Positions 1 through 8,377 of a DNA stretch of 64,000 bases are shown here, one piece after another (positions within the stretch are counted from its first letter, which is position 1; every line of letters begins with the position of its first letter). The DNA lies in contig NZ_FNJD01000001.1 in NCBI RefSeq assembly GCF_900103185.1, positions 62,001-126,000 on the forward strand. The letters are read 5' to 3'. A model generated the notes under the pieces. It was given only the letters and a program-made list of their open reading frames with translations. It did not search any database and had not been told where the DNA came from. Both the position numbers and the translations under genes were made by a program. The DNA is from Sulfitobacter litoralis (GTDB lineage: Bacteria > Pseudomonadota > Alphaproteobacteria > Rhodobacterales > Rhodobacteraceae).

Positions 1-1076
1 AGCGACAAAGGTACGATCAGCTCTGCACGCGGGTCAGGGTCGATGGTCAGCCCATAGCGGCGGTCCACGGAAGCCAGATCCAGATCGATCCGCGCCTCGC
101 CCGCTTCGACGCCATAGTCATCACGTGCCACGAACGGCAGCTGCATCTCGCCAAGCGCGGTCACGTCCGGCGGGCCGGTAATTTCAATCTGCGGCTTGGC
201 ATCGGGCAGCATCGTCACGTCCCACGCGCGCCCGTTCGGCCCGTCGATGGCGATCTGCCCGCTTTGGCTGATTTTGAAATCCTGTACGATGGCGGGGGTG
301 TCATCCACACGCTGGGGCTGGCCCGAAACGGTCTCGGAAACAGACAACGCACCCACTTCGCCATACATGCGCAAGGTGATCAGCGTGCCCGCAGGCAAGT
401 TCAGCGGCCCTTCGGCAAGGTCCGAGAGGTACAGTGTAGGCTTGCCGGTATAGCGCGGCGGCTCGGCCCAGCCTTCCCAGACCGGACCAGAGGCCAAAGC
501 CCCCCCGCCCGACGTCAAACCCGCCACCGATCCGATGCGCAGCACCGACCCGAAAATTAGCGCCGTGACAAAAGCCAGCAGTGCCACATAGCGCAAGGCA
601 AAGGGGTCACGGTCCGCAACGCGTAAATCCGCAGGCACCGCTTGCGCAGCGGCTGCACGGGCAGCCATGCGGCTCTGGTGCGCCTGCCACACCGCGGCAG
701 AGGCATCATCCCCCGTGCCGATCGCCTGCACATCCATCAGCGCTTGAATTGGGCGTCCGGGCAGGCTGGCGTCCAGGCGGGTCAGCGCTTCTATCCGGCG
801 GGGGAGGCGCAAATGGCGCAGCGCATAAACCAGCGCCCCGACAGCGGCCAGCGTCACGGCAACGACAGCGCCCGTTACGACGGACATCGCAGCGTTATCG
901 AGCAGCCCCAGCATCAGCACCGCCAGCACAGCCAGCACCAAGGCAATCAGCGGCCAGAATGCCTGCACCAACACCTCGGCCCAGATACCGGCCCACGTCA
1001 GACGCAAGGGCCAACGGATCGACTTGAGACCCTGCTCGGGCGAGTGGTCGTCATCCTTGGCAGTGAAAAACGTCAT
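1..1076 (-). CDS. TIGR02302/DUF4175 family membrane protein (partial, C-terminus outside window)
   Basis: The reading frame opens at an ATG at 1076 and stays open to the window edge, giving about 358 N-terminal residues. Hydrophobic segments lie near residues 34-58, 63-86 and 161-180, followed by a soluble, probably periplasmic region. The sequence resembles the large DUF4175 (TIGR02302) proteins that Rhodobacterales encode after lysA; their function is not known to me. It begins 39 nt after the lysA stop and is probably cotranscribed with it. The family call rests on recognition and gene context. Confidence 0.8.
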   Translation of the reverse strand, partial: MTFFTAKDDDHSPEQGLKSIRWPLRLTWAGIWAEVLVQAFWPLIALVLAVLAVLMLGLLDNAAMSVVTGAVVAVTLAAVGALVYALRHLRLPRRIEALTRLDASLPGRPIQALMDVQAIGTGDDASAAVWQAHQSRMAARAAAAQAVPADLRVADRDPFALRYVALLAFVTALIFGSVLRIGSVAGLTSGGGALASGPVWEGWAEPPRYTGKPTLYLSDLAEGPLNLPAGTLITLRMYGEVGALSVSETVSGQPQRVDDTPAIVQDFKISQSGQIAIDGPNGRAWDVTMLPDAKPQIEITGPPDVTALGEMQLPFVARDDYGVEAGEARIDLDLASVDRRYGLTIDPDPRAELIVPLS

Positions 1077-1115
1077 GCGGGCCCTGCTTTCAAAAGCCGG
1101 ACACGCAAGGCGCGG

Positions 1116-2381
1116 TCACAGCCATTCAGGAATGGTATCGCGATTTATCATTTCGTCAAAGGTCGGGCGTCGGCGGATAACCGCAAATTGATCGCCATGG
1201 ACCAGCACCTCGGGGATCAGCGCGCGAGAGTTGTATTCGCTGGCCATTACCGCGCCATAGGCACCTGCGCTGCGAAACGCCACCAAATCGCCTGCAACCA
1301 GCTTTGGCATCATGCGCTGTTTGGCAAAGGTATCACCGGATTCGCAGACCGGCCCGACGATGTCATAGGGTTGCTGCTCGGCCCCTGCTTCGGCTTCGAC
1401 GACGGGCACGATGTCGTGGTAGGCGTCGTACATGGCGGGGCGGATCAGGTCGTTCATCGCACCGTCGATGATCAGGAAATCACGGCCCTCGCCGGATTTG
1501 ACATAGATCACCTCGCTCACCATCAGGCCGGCGTTGCCCGCGATCAGGCGGCCAGGTTCGATCTCGATCTCGCAGCCCAGATGACCAAGCGTCTTTTGCA
1601 CCATCGCACCATAGTCTGTGGGCAGCGGCGGGGCGGCATTGCTCCGTTCATACGGGATGCCCAGGCCTCCGCCCAAATCCAGACGGCGGATGGTATGCCC
1701 GTCGGCACGCAGCTGTTCTGTCAGTTCGGCGACCTTCTGGTACGCCAGTTCGAATGGCGTCAGATCGGTCAGCTGGCTGCCGATGTGCACGTCGATGCCC
1801 ACGACCTCTAGGCCCGGCATCGCGGCGGCCATGCGGTAGACTTCGCGCGCGCGGGCGATGGGGATGCCGAACTTGTTCTCGGACTTGCCGGTGGCAATCT
1901 TGGCGTGTGTTTTGGCGTCGACATCGGGGTTCACACGGATGGTGATCGGCGCGACCTTGTCCATCGACCGCGCGACGGCGTCCAGCACCTCCATCTCGGG
2001 TTCGGATTCGACGTTGAACTGCCGGATGCCGCCCTCAAGCGCGAGCCGGATTTCCGAGACGGTCTTGCCCACACCCGAGAACACGATCTTGTCACCCGGT
2101 ACGCCTGCCGCCTTGGCGCGGAGGTATTCCCCGGCGGACACGACATCCATCCCCGCACCCGCCTGCGCCAGTGTCTTCAGCACCGCTTGGTTCGAATTCG
2201 CTTTCATCGCGTAGCAGACCAAATGGTCCATCCCATCGAGCGCATCATCGAACGCCTTGAAGTGACGCAAAAGCGTGGCGGTTGAATAGACGTAAAAAGG
2301 CGTGCCGACCGCGGCTGCGATTTCGGAGATGGCGACATCTTCGGCGAACAACGCGCCATCACGGTACAGGAAATGATCCAT
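1116..2381 (-). CDS. lysA: Diaminopimelate decarboxylase
   Basis: Catalyses the last step of lysine synthesis, meso-diaminopimelate to L-lysine plus CO2, using PLP in the cytoplasm. The 421-residue length is normal for LysA. K60 in YAMKAN is the expected PLP-binding lysine, GGGLGIPY is the glycine-rich phosphate-binding loop, and GPVCESGD carries the conserved active-site cysteine of this fold-III family. The gene follows two small lipoprotein genes and argH on the same strand. An LptM-type lipoprotein gene near lysA is a common proteobacterial arrangement. Confidence 0.96.
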   Translation of the reverse strand: MDHFLYRDGALFAEDVAISEIAAAVGTPFYVYSTATLLRHFKAFDDALDGMDHLVCYAMKANSNQAVLKTLAQAGAGMDVVSAGEYLRAKAAGVPGDKIVFSGVGKTVSEIRLALEGGIRQFNVESEPEMEVLDAVARSMDKVAPITIRVNPDVDAKTHAKIATGKSENKFGIPIARAREVYRMAAAMPGLEVVGIDVHIGSQLTDLTPFELAYQKVAELTEQLRADGHTIRRLDLGGGLGIPYERSNAAPPLPTDYGAMVQKTLGHLGCEIEIEPGRLIAGNAGLMVSEVIYVKSGEGRDFLIIDGAMNDLIRPAMYDAYHDIVPVVEAEAGAEQQPYDIVGPVCESGDTFAKQRMMPKLVAGDLVAFRSAGAYGAVMASEYNSRALIPEVLVHGDQFAVIRRRPTFDEMINRDTIPEWL

Positions 2382-2529
2382 GTTTTCGGGCTCCTAAGCT
2401 TTTCCCGCCGAAAGCTGCCGGCGATATTTTAAAGGCGGCGGACCGCAGGAAAAAAGACAGCGGCGGACCATTGCCTACCCCAATATCAAAGGGCGCGGGA
2501 ATGGCAATCAGCGCCAGTCGCCCCAAAGG

Positions 2530-2733
2530 TCAGAACGTCTTGGAAACACCGACATCCACATACCCCGAGACATGCACCCCCGGTTGGTAATTGCTGCGGT
2601 TCTTGCGGGTGCTGGTGTCCGTCGCGGGCGGATAGGCGCGGCTGTCATAGGCAGATGGCGCATGGGCTTGCGGGCCGTCACAGCCCGCCAACACCGACAC
2701 CGCTACCACGGCCAGAACCGCCGCGCGGATCAT
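2530..2733 (-). CDS. Small lipoprotein, function unknown
   Basis: A 67-residue protein with a short hydrophobic signal and the lipobox LAGC; the lipidated cysteine would be C18. The mature part is short and polar and ends in a YVDVGVSKTF tail. It starts by an ATGA overlap with the stop of the preceding LptM-like gene, so translation is probably coupled. I recognise no domain. A 148-nt gap separates it from lysA; I see no clear terminator there. Confidence 0.72.
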   Translation of the reverse strand: MIRAAVLAVVAVSVLAGCDGPQAHAPSAYDSRAYPPATDTSTRKNRSNYQPGVHVSGYVDVGVSKTF

Positions 2734-2909
2734 AGCGCCGCCCCCAGACCCAACCGGAACGGGCCGCGGCCAAGGGTGACAGCCGTTCCGACCGACATGC
2801 CCGACGACGACAGCGTCACCGTGCTATTGACCTGCGGCGGCACGGGTTCCCCGTCCACACCACAGGCGGCGAGGGTCAGCAACAAGGCAATAACGGCGAC
2901 GGGTTTCAT
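2730..2909 (-). CDS. lptM: LptM-like lipoprotein
   Basis: A 59-residue gene between argH and the next small lipoprotein, easily missed because it is so short. It encodes a hydrophobic signal, the lipobox LAAC at residues 13-16, and then [11 protein letters not shown], which matches the CG-x-x-G-P-x-x-P pattern of the LptM/YifL family (E. coli: CGLKGPLYFPP). In E. coli LptM assists assembly of the LptDE lipopolysaccharide translocon. The ATG overlaps the argH stop (ATGA) and its own stop overlaps the next start. Family membership is inferred from the motif, the size and the position near lysA; the Pro is one place shifted, so the call is tentative. Confidence 0.68.
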   Translation of the reverse strand: MKPVAVIALLLTLAACGVDGEPVPPQVNSTVTLSSSGMSVGTAVTLGRGPFRLGLGAAL

Positions 2910-4297
2910 CCGATGATCCCTTTCCAGCGGGCCACCTGCGCGCGCACTTGGGCAGGTGCGGTCCCACCATAAGACATACGCGAATTGACGGAATTTTCCA
3001 CGCCCAAAACGTCAAAGACATCCGCCGTGATGTCGCCATGCGCCGATTGCATCTGTTCCAGCGTCAGGTCCGGCAGGTCGCAGCCGTTCTGTTCGGCCAG
3101 TGCTACCAACGATCCGGTGATGTGATGCGCATCGCGGAACGGCAGCCCCAGCACGCGGACCAGCCAGTCGGCCAGATCCGTCGCGGTGGAAAAGCCCGAC
3201 CCCGCCGCTGCCGCAAGGCTTTCGCGGTTGGCGGACATATCCTTGACCATGCCTTCCATCGCGGCCAGCGCCAGCATCAGGTTGTCAGCGGCGTCAAAGA
3301 CCTGTTCCTTGTCTTCCTGCATGTCTTTGGAATAGGCCAGCGGCAGCCCCTTCATCACCATCATCAGCGCCACATTGGCCCCCATGATGCGACCGATCTT
3401 GGCGCGGATCAGCTCTGCCGCGTCGGGGTTCTTTTTCTGCGGCATGATGCTGGACCCGGTCGAGAAACGGTCCGACAGCGTCACAAAACGGAATTGCGCC
3501 GACGACCAGATCACCAGTTCTTCGGCGAAACGGCTCAGGTGCATGGCGCAGATCGACGCCGCGCCTAGGAAATCCAACGCAAAATCACGATCACTAACCG
3601 CATCGAGCGAGTTGGCCGACGGGCGGTCAAAGCCAAGCGCCTGCGCCGTCATGTCGCGGTCGATCGGAAAGGACGTGCCAGCCAGTGCCGCAGCGCCCAA
3701 AGGCGATTCATTCATCCGTGTCCGTGCGTCCCGCATCCGGCTCAGATCGCGGCCAAACATCTCCACATAGGCCATCATATGATGGCCCCAAGTGACCGGC
3801 TGCGCGGTTTGCAAATGGGTGAAACCGGGCATGACCCAATCGGCCCCGGCCTCTGCCTGGTCCAGCAACGCCTTGATCAACGCCAACAATCCGCTTTCGG
3901 CGGCGTCGAACTGGTCGCGGGTCCACAGCTTGAAATCTGTCGCCACCTGATCGTTGCGCGACCGGCCCGTGTGCAGACGCCCTGCCGGTTCGCCGATGAC
4001 TTCTTTCAAGCGCGCCTCGACGTTCATGTGAATGTCTTCCAGCGCGGCCGAATACGCGAAGGTGCCGCCCTCGATCTCTGACAACACCGTGAGCAGGCCT
4101 TTTCGAATGGCGTCGGCATCGCTATCACTAATGATGTCTTGTGCAGCCAACATGGCGGCATGGGCACGCGACCCGGCAATGTCCTGGGCGGCCATACGCT
4201 GGTCAAACGAGATCGAGGCGTTGATCGCCTCCATGATCGCGTCCGGTCCGGCGGCAAAACGGCCACCCCACATTTTGTTCGAAGTCGTATCAGTCAT
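2906..4297 (-). CDS. argH: Argininosuccinate lyase
   Basis: Splits argininosuccinate into arginine and fumarate, the last step of arginine synthesis. The 463-residue protein has the fumarase/aspartase-superfamily signature [12 protein letters not shown] at 281-292, TGRSRNDQ at 110-117, and the catalytic histidine in HLQTAQP (H161). It leads the minus-strand series argH, LptM-like, lipoprotein, lysA, DUF4175. The divergent tlpA start is only 22 bp away, so the promoter of at least one of the two genes must lie inside the other. Confidence 0.97.
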   Translation of the reverse strand: MTDTTSNKMWGGRFAAGPDAIMEAINASISFDQRMAAQDIAGSRAHAAMLAAQDIISDSDADAIRKGLLTVLSEIEGGTFAYSAALEDIHMNVEARLKEVIGEPAGRLHTGRSRNDQVATDFKLWTRDQFDAAESGLLALIKALLDQAEAGADWVMPGFTHLQTAQPVTWGHHMMAYVEMFGRDLSRMRDARTRMNESPLGAAALAGTSFPIDRDMTAQALGFDRPSANSLDAVSDRDFALDFLGAASICAMHLSRFAEELVIWSSAQFRFVTLSDRFSTGSSIMPQKKNPDAAELIRAKIGRIMGANVALMMVMKGLPLAYSKDMQEDKEQVFDAADNLMLALAAMEGMVKDMSANRESLAAAAGSGFSTATDLADWLVRVLGLPFRDAHHITGSLVALAEQNGCDLPDLTLEQMQSAHGDITADVFDVLGVENSVNSRMSYGGTAPAQVRAQVARWKGIIG

Positions 4298-4319
4298 CAG
4301 GCAACCCCTCGGAGGGAAA

Positions 4320-4889
4320 ATGAAAAAGATTATGCTCGCGCTCGTTTATACGGCCCTTGCCCTTGGTGCAAACCCCAGCTTTGCGCAAAGCGCCGACATC
4401 AAGCCCCTGCGCGACGGCGATATGAAGAAACTGGTCGTCCACGGTTCCCCTGTTGCCACCTCCTCTGTCGCATTCCAGCTTGAGGATGACGGCGGCGAAA
4501 CCACACTTGAGGCGTGGCAGGGCAAATATGTGTTGATCAACTTCTGGGCCACATGGTGCGCGCCGTGCCGCAAGGAAATGCCGCAACTGAACGCGCTGCA
4601 AAAGGAATTCGGCGGGGATGATTTCGAGGTGCTGACAATTGCGACAGGCCGCAATACGCCTGACGGGATCAAACGGTTCTTCGCGGATGCCGGTGTCGAC
4701 AGCCTACCCCGTCACCAAGACCCCAAACAGGCGTTGGCCAGCCAGATGGGCATTTTTGGGCTACCGATCACCGTGGTGATGGACCCTGAAGGCCGCGAGA
4801 TTGCCCGCCTGCGCGGCGATGCGGATTGGTCCAGCGACAGTGCAAAAGCCATCGTTCAGGCGTTGATCGCGGGCAAGACAGACAGCTAA
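4320..4889 (+). CDS. tlpA: TlpA-family thiol:disulfide oxidoreductase, exported
   Basis: A periplasmic, probably membrane-tethered thioredoxin-like reductase. The 189-residue product begins with a signal segment ([10 protein letters not shown], then an Ala/Leu-rich stretch to about residue 23) and carries the redox motif W79-C-A-P-C83 typical of TlpA/ResA proteins. The ATG at 4320 was chosen because GGAGGG lies 4 nt upstream and the signal peptide begins there; the open frame extends further 5' only as antisense of argH. TlpA proteins usually reduce copper or haem assembly factors for respiratory complexes. Confidence 0.9.
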   Translation: MKKIMLALVYTALALGANPSFAQSADIKPLRDGDMKKLVVHGSPVATSSVAFQLEDDGGETTLEAWQGKYVLINFWATWCAPCRKEMPQLNALQKEFGGDDFEVLTIATGRNTPDGIKRFFADAGVDSLPRHQDPKQALASQMGIFGLPITVVMDPEGREIARLRGDADWSSDSAKAIVQALIAGKTDS

Positions 4890-4919
4890 CCCTACCGCAA
4901 AGCAGGCGGTCCGGCGGCG

Positions 4920-5993
4920 TCAGGCGGCGTGCGCCAGGATCGCCGCTTCGGACATCGACAGGTTGCGCCGGGCATAGCCGCCATAGGTATGCGGATCGGA
5001 CCCGATCTGGGGGAACTGGTCCAGCAGACGCGCACGGTCGGCGGTGTCCAATGCTTCCAGCGCGGCAGAGGCCGGGTGAAAGCTTTCCGTCTCGACGCCA
5101 TTGGCCCAAAGCACCTCGTGGAAATCAAGCAGCAGGTGGATATAGGTCACCTCGCGCGCGTGGGCATCGATCGTGACACTGCGCCCGTTCACCAGATCAC
5201 GCGCGGTGACAAGCACCTCGTCGGTGTTAAACAGCGCGTGCGCGACGGGGCCTTTCACCAGCATCCGGTGGCTGGGCGACACCAGCAAATCCGCATCAGG
5301 CCGCGCAGCCCCCAAAGCATTGGCACGAAAGCGGACAGGCCGCAGCTGAGGCATGGCGAACAGACGTGCGCCGCTCATCCGGCGGCTGCCAATCCAGCGC
5401 ACGGATTGCAGGCCGTTGTCCTTCGTCTGGATCAAATCGTCTTCGCGCAGATGCTCGATGAGACGGGCACCGTCGGCGGTGCGGATCATCGTGCCGGGGG
5501 TAAAGCAGATCACACCGCTGCTGTATTGCGCCGCCCGATCCGCCGCGGCGGTGTTCAACGTATGCTCGACGACCCACAGATCGGTATTGCGCGGCGGCAG
5601 CGCGTCAAGGAACATCAGCAGCGGCTGGCTGCCCTGCCCGACCTCGATCACCGTCACCAGATAGCTTTGCGCACCGTCGGTTACGGTAAAGCTGTTGTCC
5701 ATTAACGGGGTGTCGCGGTCGCTGGCAAAGGTCCGGTGTGGTGGCACGGTACCGTCCAACGCAGTCCCCACCAAACGATGCACCATCCGCGCAGCCCGTC
5801 TGCGCAGATCACCTGCCTCGTCTGCCTGATCCAGCCGCAACACGTCATTCGGCCCGTCAACGCGAAGTGAATCGCCCCGCCACGCCCAAGCTGCCCCTAC
5901 CTTCAGGGATTGCACCGGTGCGGCGTCCAGCCCGTCTATTTCTGTCTGCGACCAGCTTATGACAAACGTGCCTCGAAAGCCCGTTTTGACCAC
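4920..5993 (-). CDS. Hint-domain protein, roseobacter type
   Basis: A 357-residue protein whose second half is a Hedgehog/intein (Hint) fold. The block begins at C163 in ICFTPGTMI, the usual cysteine position of Hint modules, and contains the VSPSHRML motif (H242). The N-terminal 160 residues show no familiar domain. Many such proteins occur in Rhodobacterales, often as tails of secreted proteins, and self-cleavage is suspected but rarely shown. The start is a GTG with GAGG 8 nt upstream. It converges on tlpA with a 30-bp gap. Confidence 0.82.
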   Translation of the reverse strand: MVKTGFRGTFVISWSQTEIDGLDAAPVQSLKVGAAWAWRGDSLRVDGPNDVLRLDQADEAGDLRRRAARMVHRLVGTALDGTVPPHRTFASDRDTPLMDNSFTVTDGAQSYLVTVIEVGQGSQPLLMFLDALPPRNTDLWVVEHTLNTAAADRAAQYSSGVICFTPGTMIRTADGARLIEHLREDDLIQTKDNGLQSVRWIGSRRMSGARLFAMPQLRPVRFRANALGAARPDADLLVSPSHRMLVKGPVAHALFNTDEVLVTARDLVNGRSVTIDAHAREVTYIHLLLDFHEVLWANGVETESFHPASAALEALDTADRARLLDQFPQIGSDPHTYGGYARRNLSMSEAAILAHAA

Positions 5994-6086
5994 TGTTCGT
6001 GCCTCGTCGTATTATTATTGCCCCAAGGCTATCAAAACCGTTCCCCGCTGGAAAGAACGAATCACCCTATGCACGGGGCTTGCGCG

Positions 6087-7004
6087 TCAGAAGTCGAGCT
6101 TGATGCGCACAGAGCCGACCAGTTGGTTGTCGGGCTGCGTCTCGTATTCCTTGCCCAGCCACGTCAGACCATAGAAGGCCGACGCACGCCTGCCCTGCCA
6201 ATGCACCCCCGCACGCACACGATCCCGGCGCGGTGTCAGGTCATAGCCACGGTCCGACGGCAGAAACACACTGTCGCTGACCCGCGCCATATCCGCCCCG
6301 ATAACAAAGCCGAACCCTGTCGCGTCGGTGTTCTGCACCACGCGGTAACGGTGGCCGGTGGTGCTGTCGCGCACCAAAAGCTCGCCCCGCGTGATGTCGC
6401 CAAAGGTAAGATCAAAGCCCACGCGCATGAATGTCTCTATCCCCGCCTGCCCTTCGACAAAGGGGCGCAACGTTGTCCGCGCGCCAATCGGAAAGCTGCG
6501 AGCCGTCTCGACCAGAACCGTGGGGTGAAAGCCGTTTTCGATCTGGTTATCCAGCACCTGATCCGAGGGCGAGGTCGCGTCGATTAGATCGTGAAGCCCC
6601 CGTTGCAGGTCATCCAGATGGGTCTGCGGACCGGTGGCATAGATCGCGGCCCCGACCGAATATTCGACGCTGTCACGTTCGAAATGCGTGTGCACCCCGG
6701 CAGACAACGCACCGGCCCAAGGGCGCGATCCAGGTCGCGGGCGACGCAGGCTCGCGGGGGCCAGCAGCTCTACCCCCAAACGCAGCTCGATCAACTGCCC
6801 AAAGCGGTCTGGCAAGCGACCTGTCCATTCTGGCCCCCAGACACGCGAGGACACGTAGGAACCGGTCCGCTCGCGGTCGCGGAACTCTGCGATGGCGTCA
6901 TTGGTGATCAGACGGCCATAGCCGAGGCGCATCCGCTCTGTCGCTTGTGCATCCATTGGCAGAAGCAAAAGTGCCGCCAGCACCGGCACAAGAAATCGCA
7001 GCAT
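6087..7004 (-). CDS. LpxR-like lipid A 3'-O-deacylase (DUF2219 family)
   Basis: A 305-residue outer-membrane beta-barrel candidate with a cleavable signal (to about residue 22, PMDAQA). It fits the LpxR family: the LITND motif places N35-D36 where the catalytic Asn-Asp pair is expected near the mature N-terminus, and the GLHDLI stretch (H138) followed by a DNQIENG motif matches the catalytic-histidine region. In Salmonella LpxR removes the 3'-acyloxyacyl group from lipid A. A perfect 7-bp hairpin (7030-7050) lies in the leader. Substrate here is inferred only from the family. Confidence 0.82.
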   Translation of the reverse strand: MLRFLVPVLAALLLLPMDAQATERMRLGYGRLITNDAIAEFRDRERTGSYVSSRVWGPEWTGRLPDRFGQLIELRLGVELLAPASLRRPRPGSRPWAGALSAGVHTHFERDSVEYSVGAAIYATGPQTHLDDLQRGLHDLIDATSPSDQVLDNQIENGFHPTVLVETARSFPIGARTTLRPFVEGQAGIETFMRVGFDLTFGDITRGELLVRDSTTGHRYRVVQNTDATGFGFVIGADMARVSDSVFLPSDRGYDLTPRRDRVRAGVHWQGRRASAFYGLTWLGKEYETQPDNQLVGSVRIKLDF

Positions 7005-7029
7005 CGTCTATCCTATCGCGAGGGCCTCG

Positions 7030-7050
7030 GGGGCAGTTACCATCTGCCCC
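7030..7050 (-). promoter_or_regulatory. Hairpin in the leader of the lpxR-like gene
   Basis: GGGGCAG and CTGCCCC are separated by 7 nt, forming a perfect 7-bp stem about 26 nt upstream of the ATG. No U-tract follows, so it is not an ordinary terminator. It could affect translation or be an operator; I cannot tell which. Confidence 0.35.
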
Positions 7051-7187
7051 TTGCTACCGCGCCCCGTCACGCCACACCATCCTCGGCATATTTTTCTATG
7101 GCAGGCGTGTCCTTGGCGCACAGACCGATTGCACCATACCGGCAATTCGCTAACATAACGACAGTGAAAACCAGTCTTGAGGCCCCG

Positions 7188-7712
7188 ATGTCAGACCCAA
7201 AATCGCACCCATCCCGCCGCATCGTATCGTCCCGTCACCTTGCCGAGGGCGAAGGATGGGAGGCGTCCGAGCTCGAATATGGGATGATCATCGCCTACAA
7301 CGCCTTCTCGCGCTGGATGTCGCGCTGCATGGCGGCGGCGGGCAATGCCGATCTGACGCCGCTGGAAATACTGGTGCTGCACAATACCAACCACCGCGAC
7401 CGTGAAAAGCGGCTGACAGACATCTGCTTTTTGCTCAACATCGAAGACACGCATACGGTGAACTATGCGCTGCGCAAACTGCTGAAATCCGGCCTGCTAG
7501 AGGCCGAAAAACGCGGCAAAGAGGTGTTCTATCGCACCTCCGCCAGCGGGGCCGAGCTGATAGAGACCTACCGCGCGGTGCGCAACACTTGCCTGATCGA
7601 CAGCATGGGGCGCACCGATATCAAGGGCGACGACCTGCGCGAGATCGCGGCGCAGCTGCGCGCGATCTCGGGACAGTATGATCAGGCCAGTCGCGCCGCG
7701 GCGTCGCTTTAA
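7188..7712 (+). CDS. ldtR: LdtR-type MarR family transcriptional regulator
   Basis: A 174-residue winged-helix regulator. The blocks EYGMIIAYNAFSRW, LVLHNTNHRDREKRL and LNIEDTHTVNYALRKL match the LdtR family known from Rhizobiales and Liberibacter, where it controls an L,D-transpeptidase and responds to small aromatic ligands. An L,D-transpeptidase gene lies elsewhere in this window (37719-38270), but a regulatory link is only inference. The ATG at 7188 begins the conserved part. The stop codon overlaps the convergent eda stop within TTAA (7709-7712). Confidence 0.86.
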   Translation: MSDPKSHPSRRIVSSRHLAEGEGWEASELEYGMIIAYNAFSRWMSRCMAAAGNADLTPLEILVLHNTNHRDREKRLTDICFLLNIEDTHTVNYALRKLLKSGLLEAEKRGKEVFYRTSASGAELIETYRAVRNTCLIDSMGRTDIKGDDLREIAAQLRAISGQYDQASRAAASL

Positions 7713-8356
7713 CCACGGCTGCCAAGGGTGCTGGCGGCGCGGGCCAGTTCGGTGATCGCCGCCCAATCGCCTTTGCGCATCAGGTTGTCCGGCGCGACCC
7801 AGCTGCCGCCCGCGCAAACCACATTGGGCAGCGACAGATAGCTTTCCGCATTCGCGGGGCTCACGCCGCCCGTGGGGCAGAACCGCACCTGAGGCAGCGG
7901 CGAGGATAGCGATTTCAGGAAGGGTGCCCCACCCGCAGCTTCGGCGGGGAAGAACTTGAGCATATCATAGCCGCGTTCATAAAGACGCATCGCCTCTGAC
8001 GCGGTGGCAGCACCGGGCAACATCGGCAAATCCAGATCTTCGGCCGCCTGAAGCAGTTTATCCGTGGCACCGGGGGACACACCGAATGTCGCGCCCGCAT
8101 CCACCGCACGCTTGACGTCATCAGGCGTCAACAACGTGCCCGCCCCCACAATGCCGCCTTCAACCTTTGCCATTTCGGAAATGACCTCAAGCGCGGCGTC
8201 CGTGCGCAGCGTTACCTCTAGCGCGGGCAAACCGCCGGCGACCAAAGCTTCGGCCAAGGGACGGGCATGCAGCACGTCATGCACCACCAATACCGGCACG
8301 ATGGGCGCACGTTTACAGATGGCATAGGCAGCAGCGCTGGCGTCTTGCGGGGTCAT
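7709..8356 (-). CDS. eda: KDPG/KHG aldolase (Entner-Doudoroff)
   Basis: Cleaves 2-keto-3-deoxy-6-phosphogluconate to pyruvate and glyceraldehyde-3-phosphate. The 215-residue protein carries the Schiff-base lysine K134 in LKFFPAE and the catalytic glutamate E47 in LEVTLRT. AAGGA lies 8 nt ahead of the ATG. The gene follows edd by 21 nt in the same operon, giving both dedicated Entner-Doudoroff enzymes together. Confidence 0.97.
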   Translation of the reverse strand: MTPQDASAAAYAICKRAPIVPVLVVHDVLHARPLAEALVAGGLPALEVTLRTDAALEVISEMAKVEGGIVGAGTLLTPDDVKRAVDAGATFGVSPGATDKLLQAAEDLDLPMLPGAATASEAMRLYERGYDMLKFFPAEAAGGAPFLKSLSSPLPQVRFCPTGGVSPANAESYLSLPNVVCAGGSWVAPDNLMRKGDWAAITELARAASTLGSRG

Positions 8357-8377
8357 CGGATCATCCTTTGGTCAGGT

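Noticed and set aside
4032-4319. Longer N-terminus for the TlpA-family protein
   Set aside because: The extension is antisense to argH and would bury the signal peptide inside the protein.
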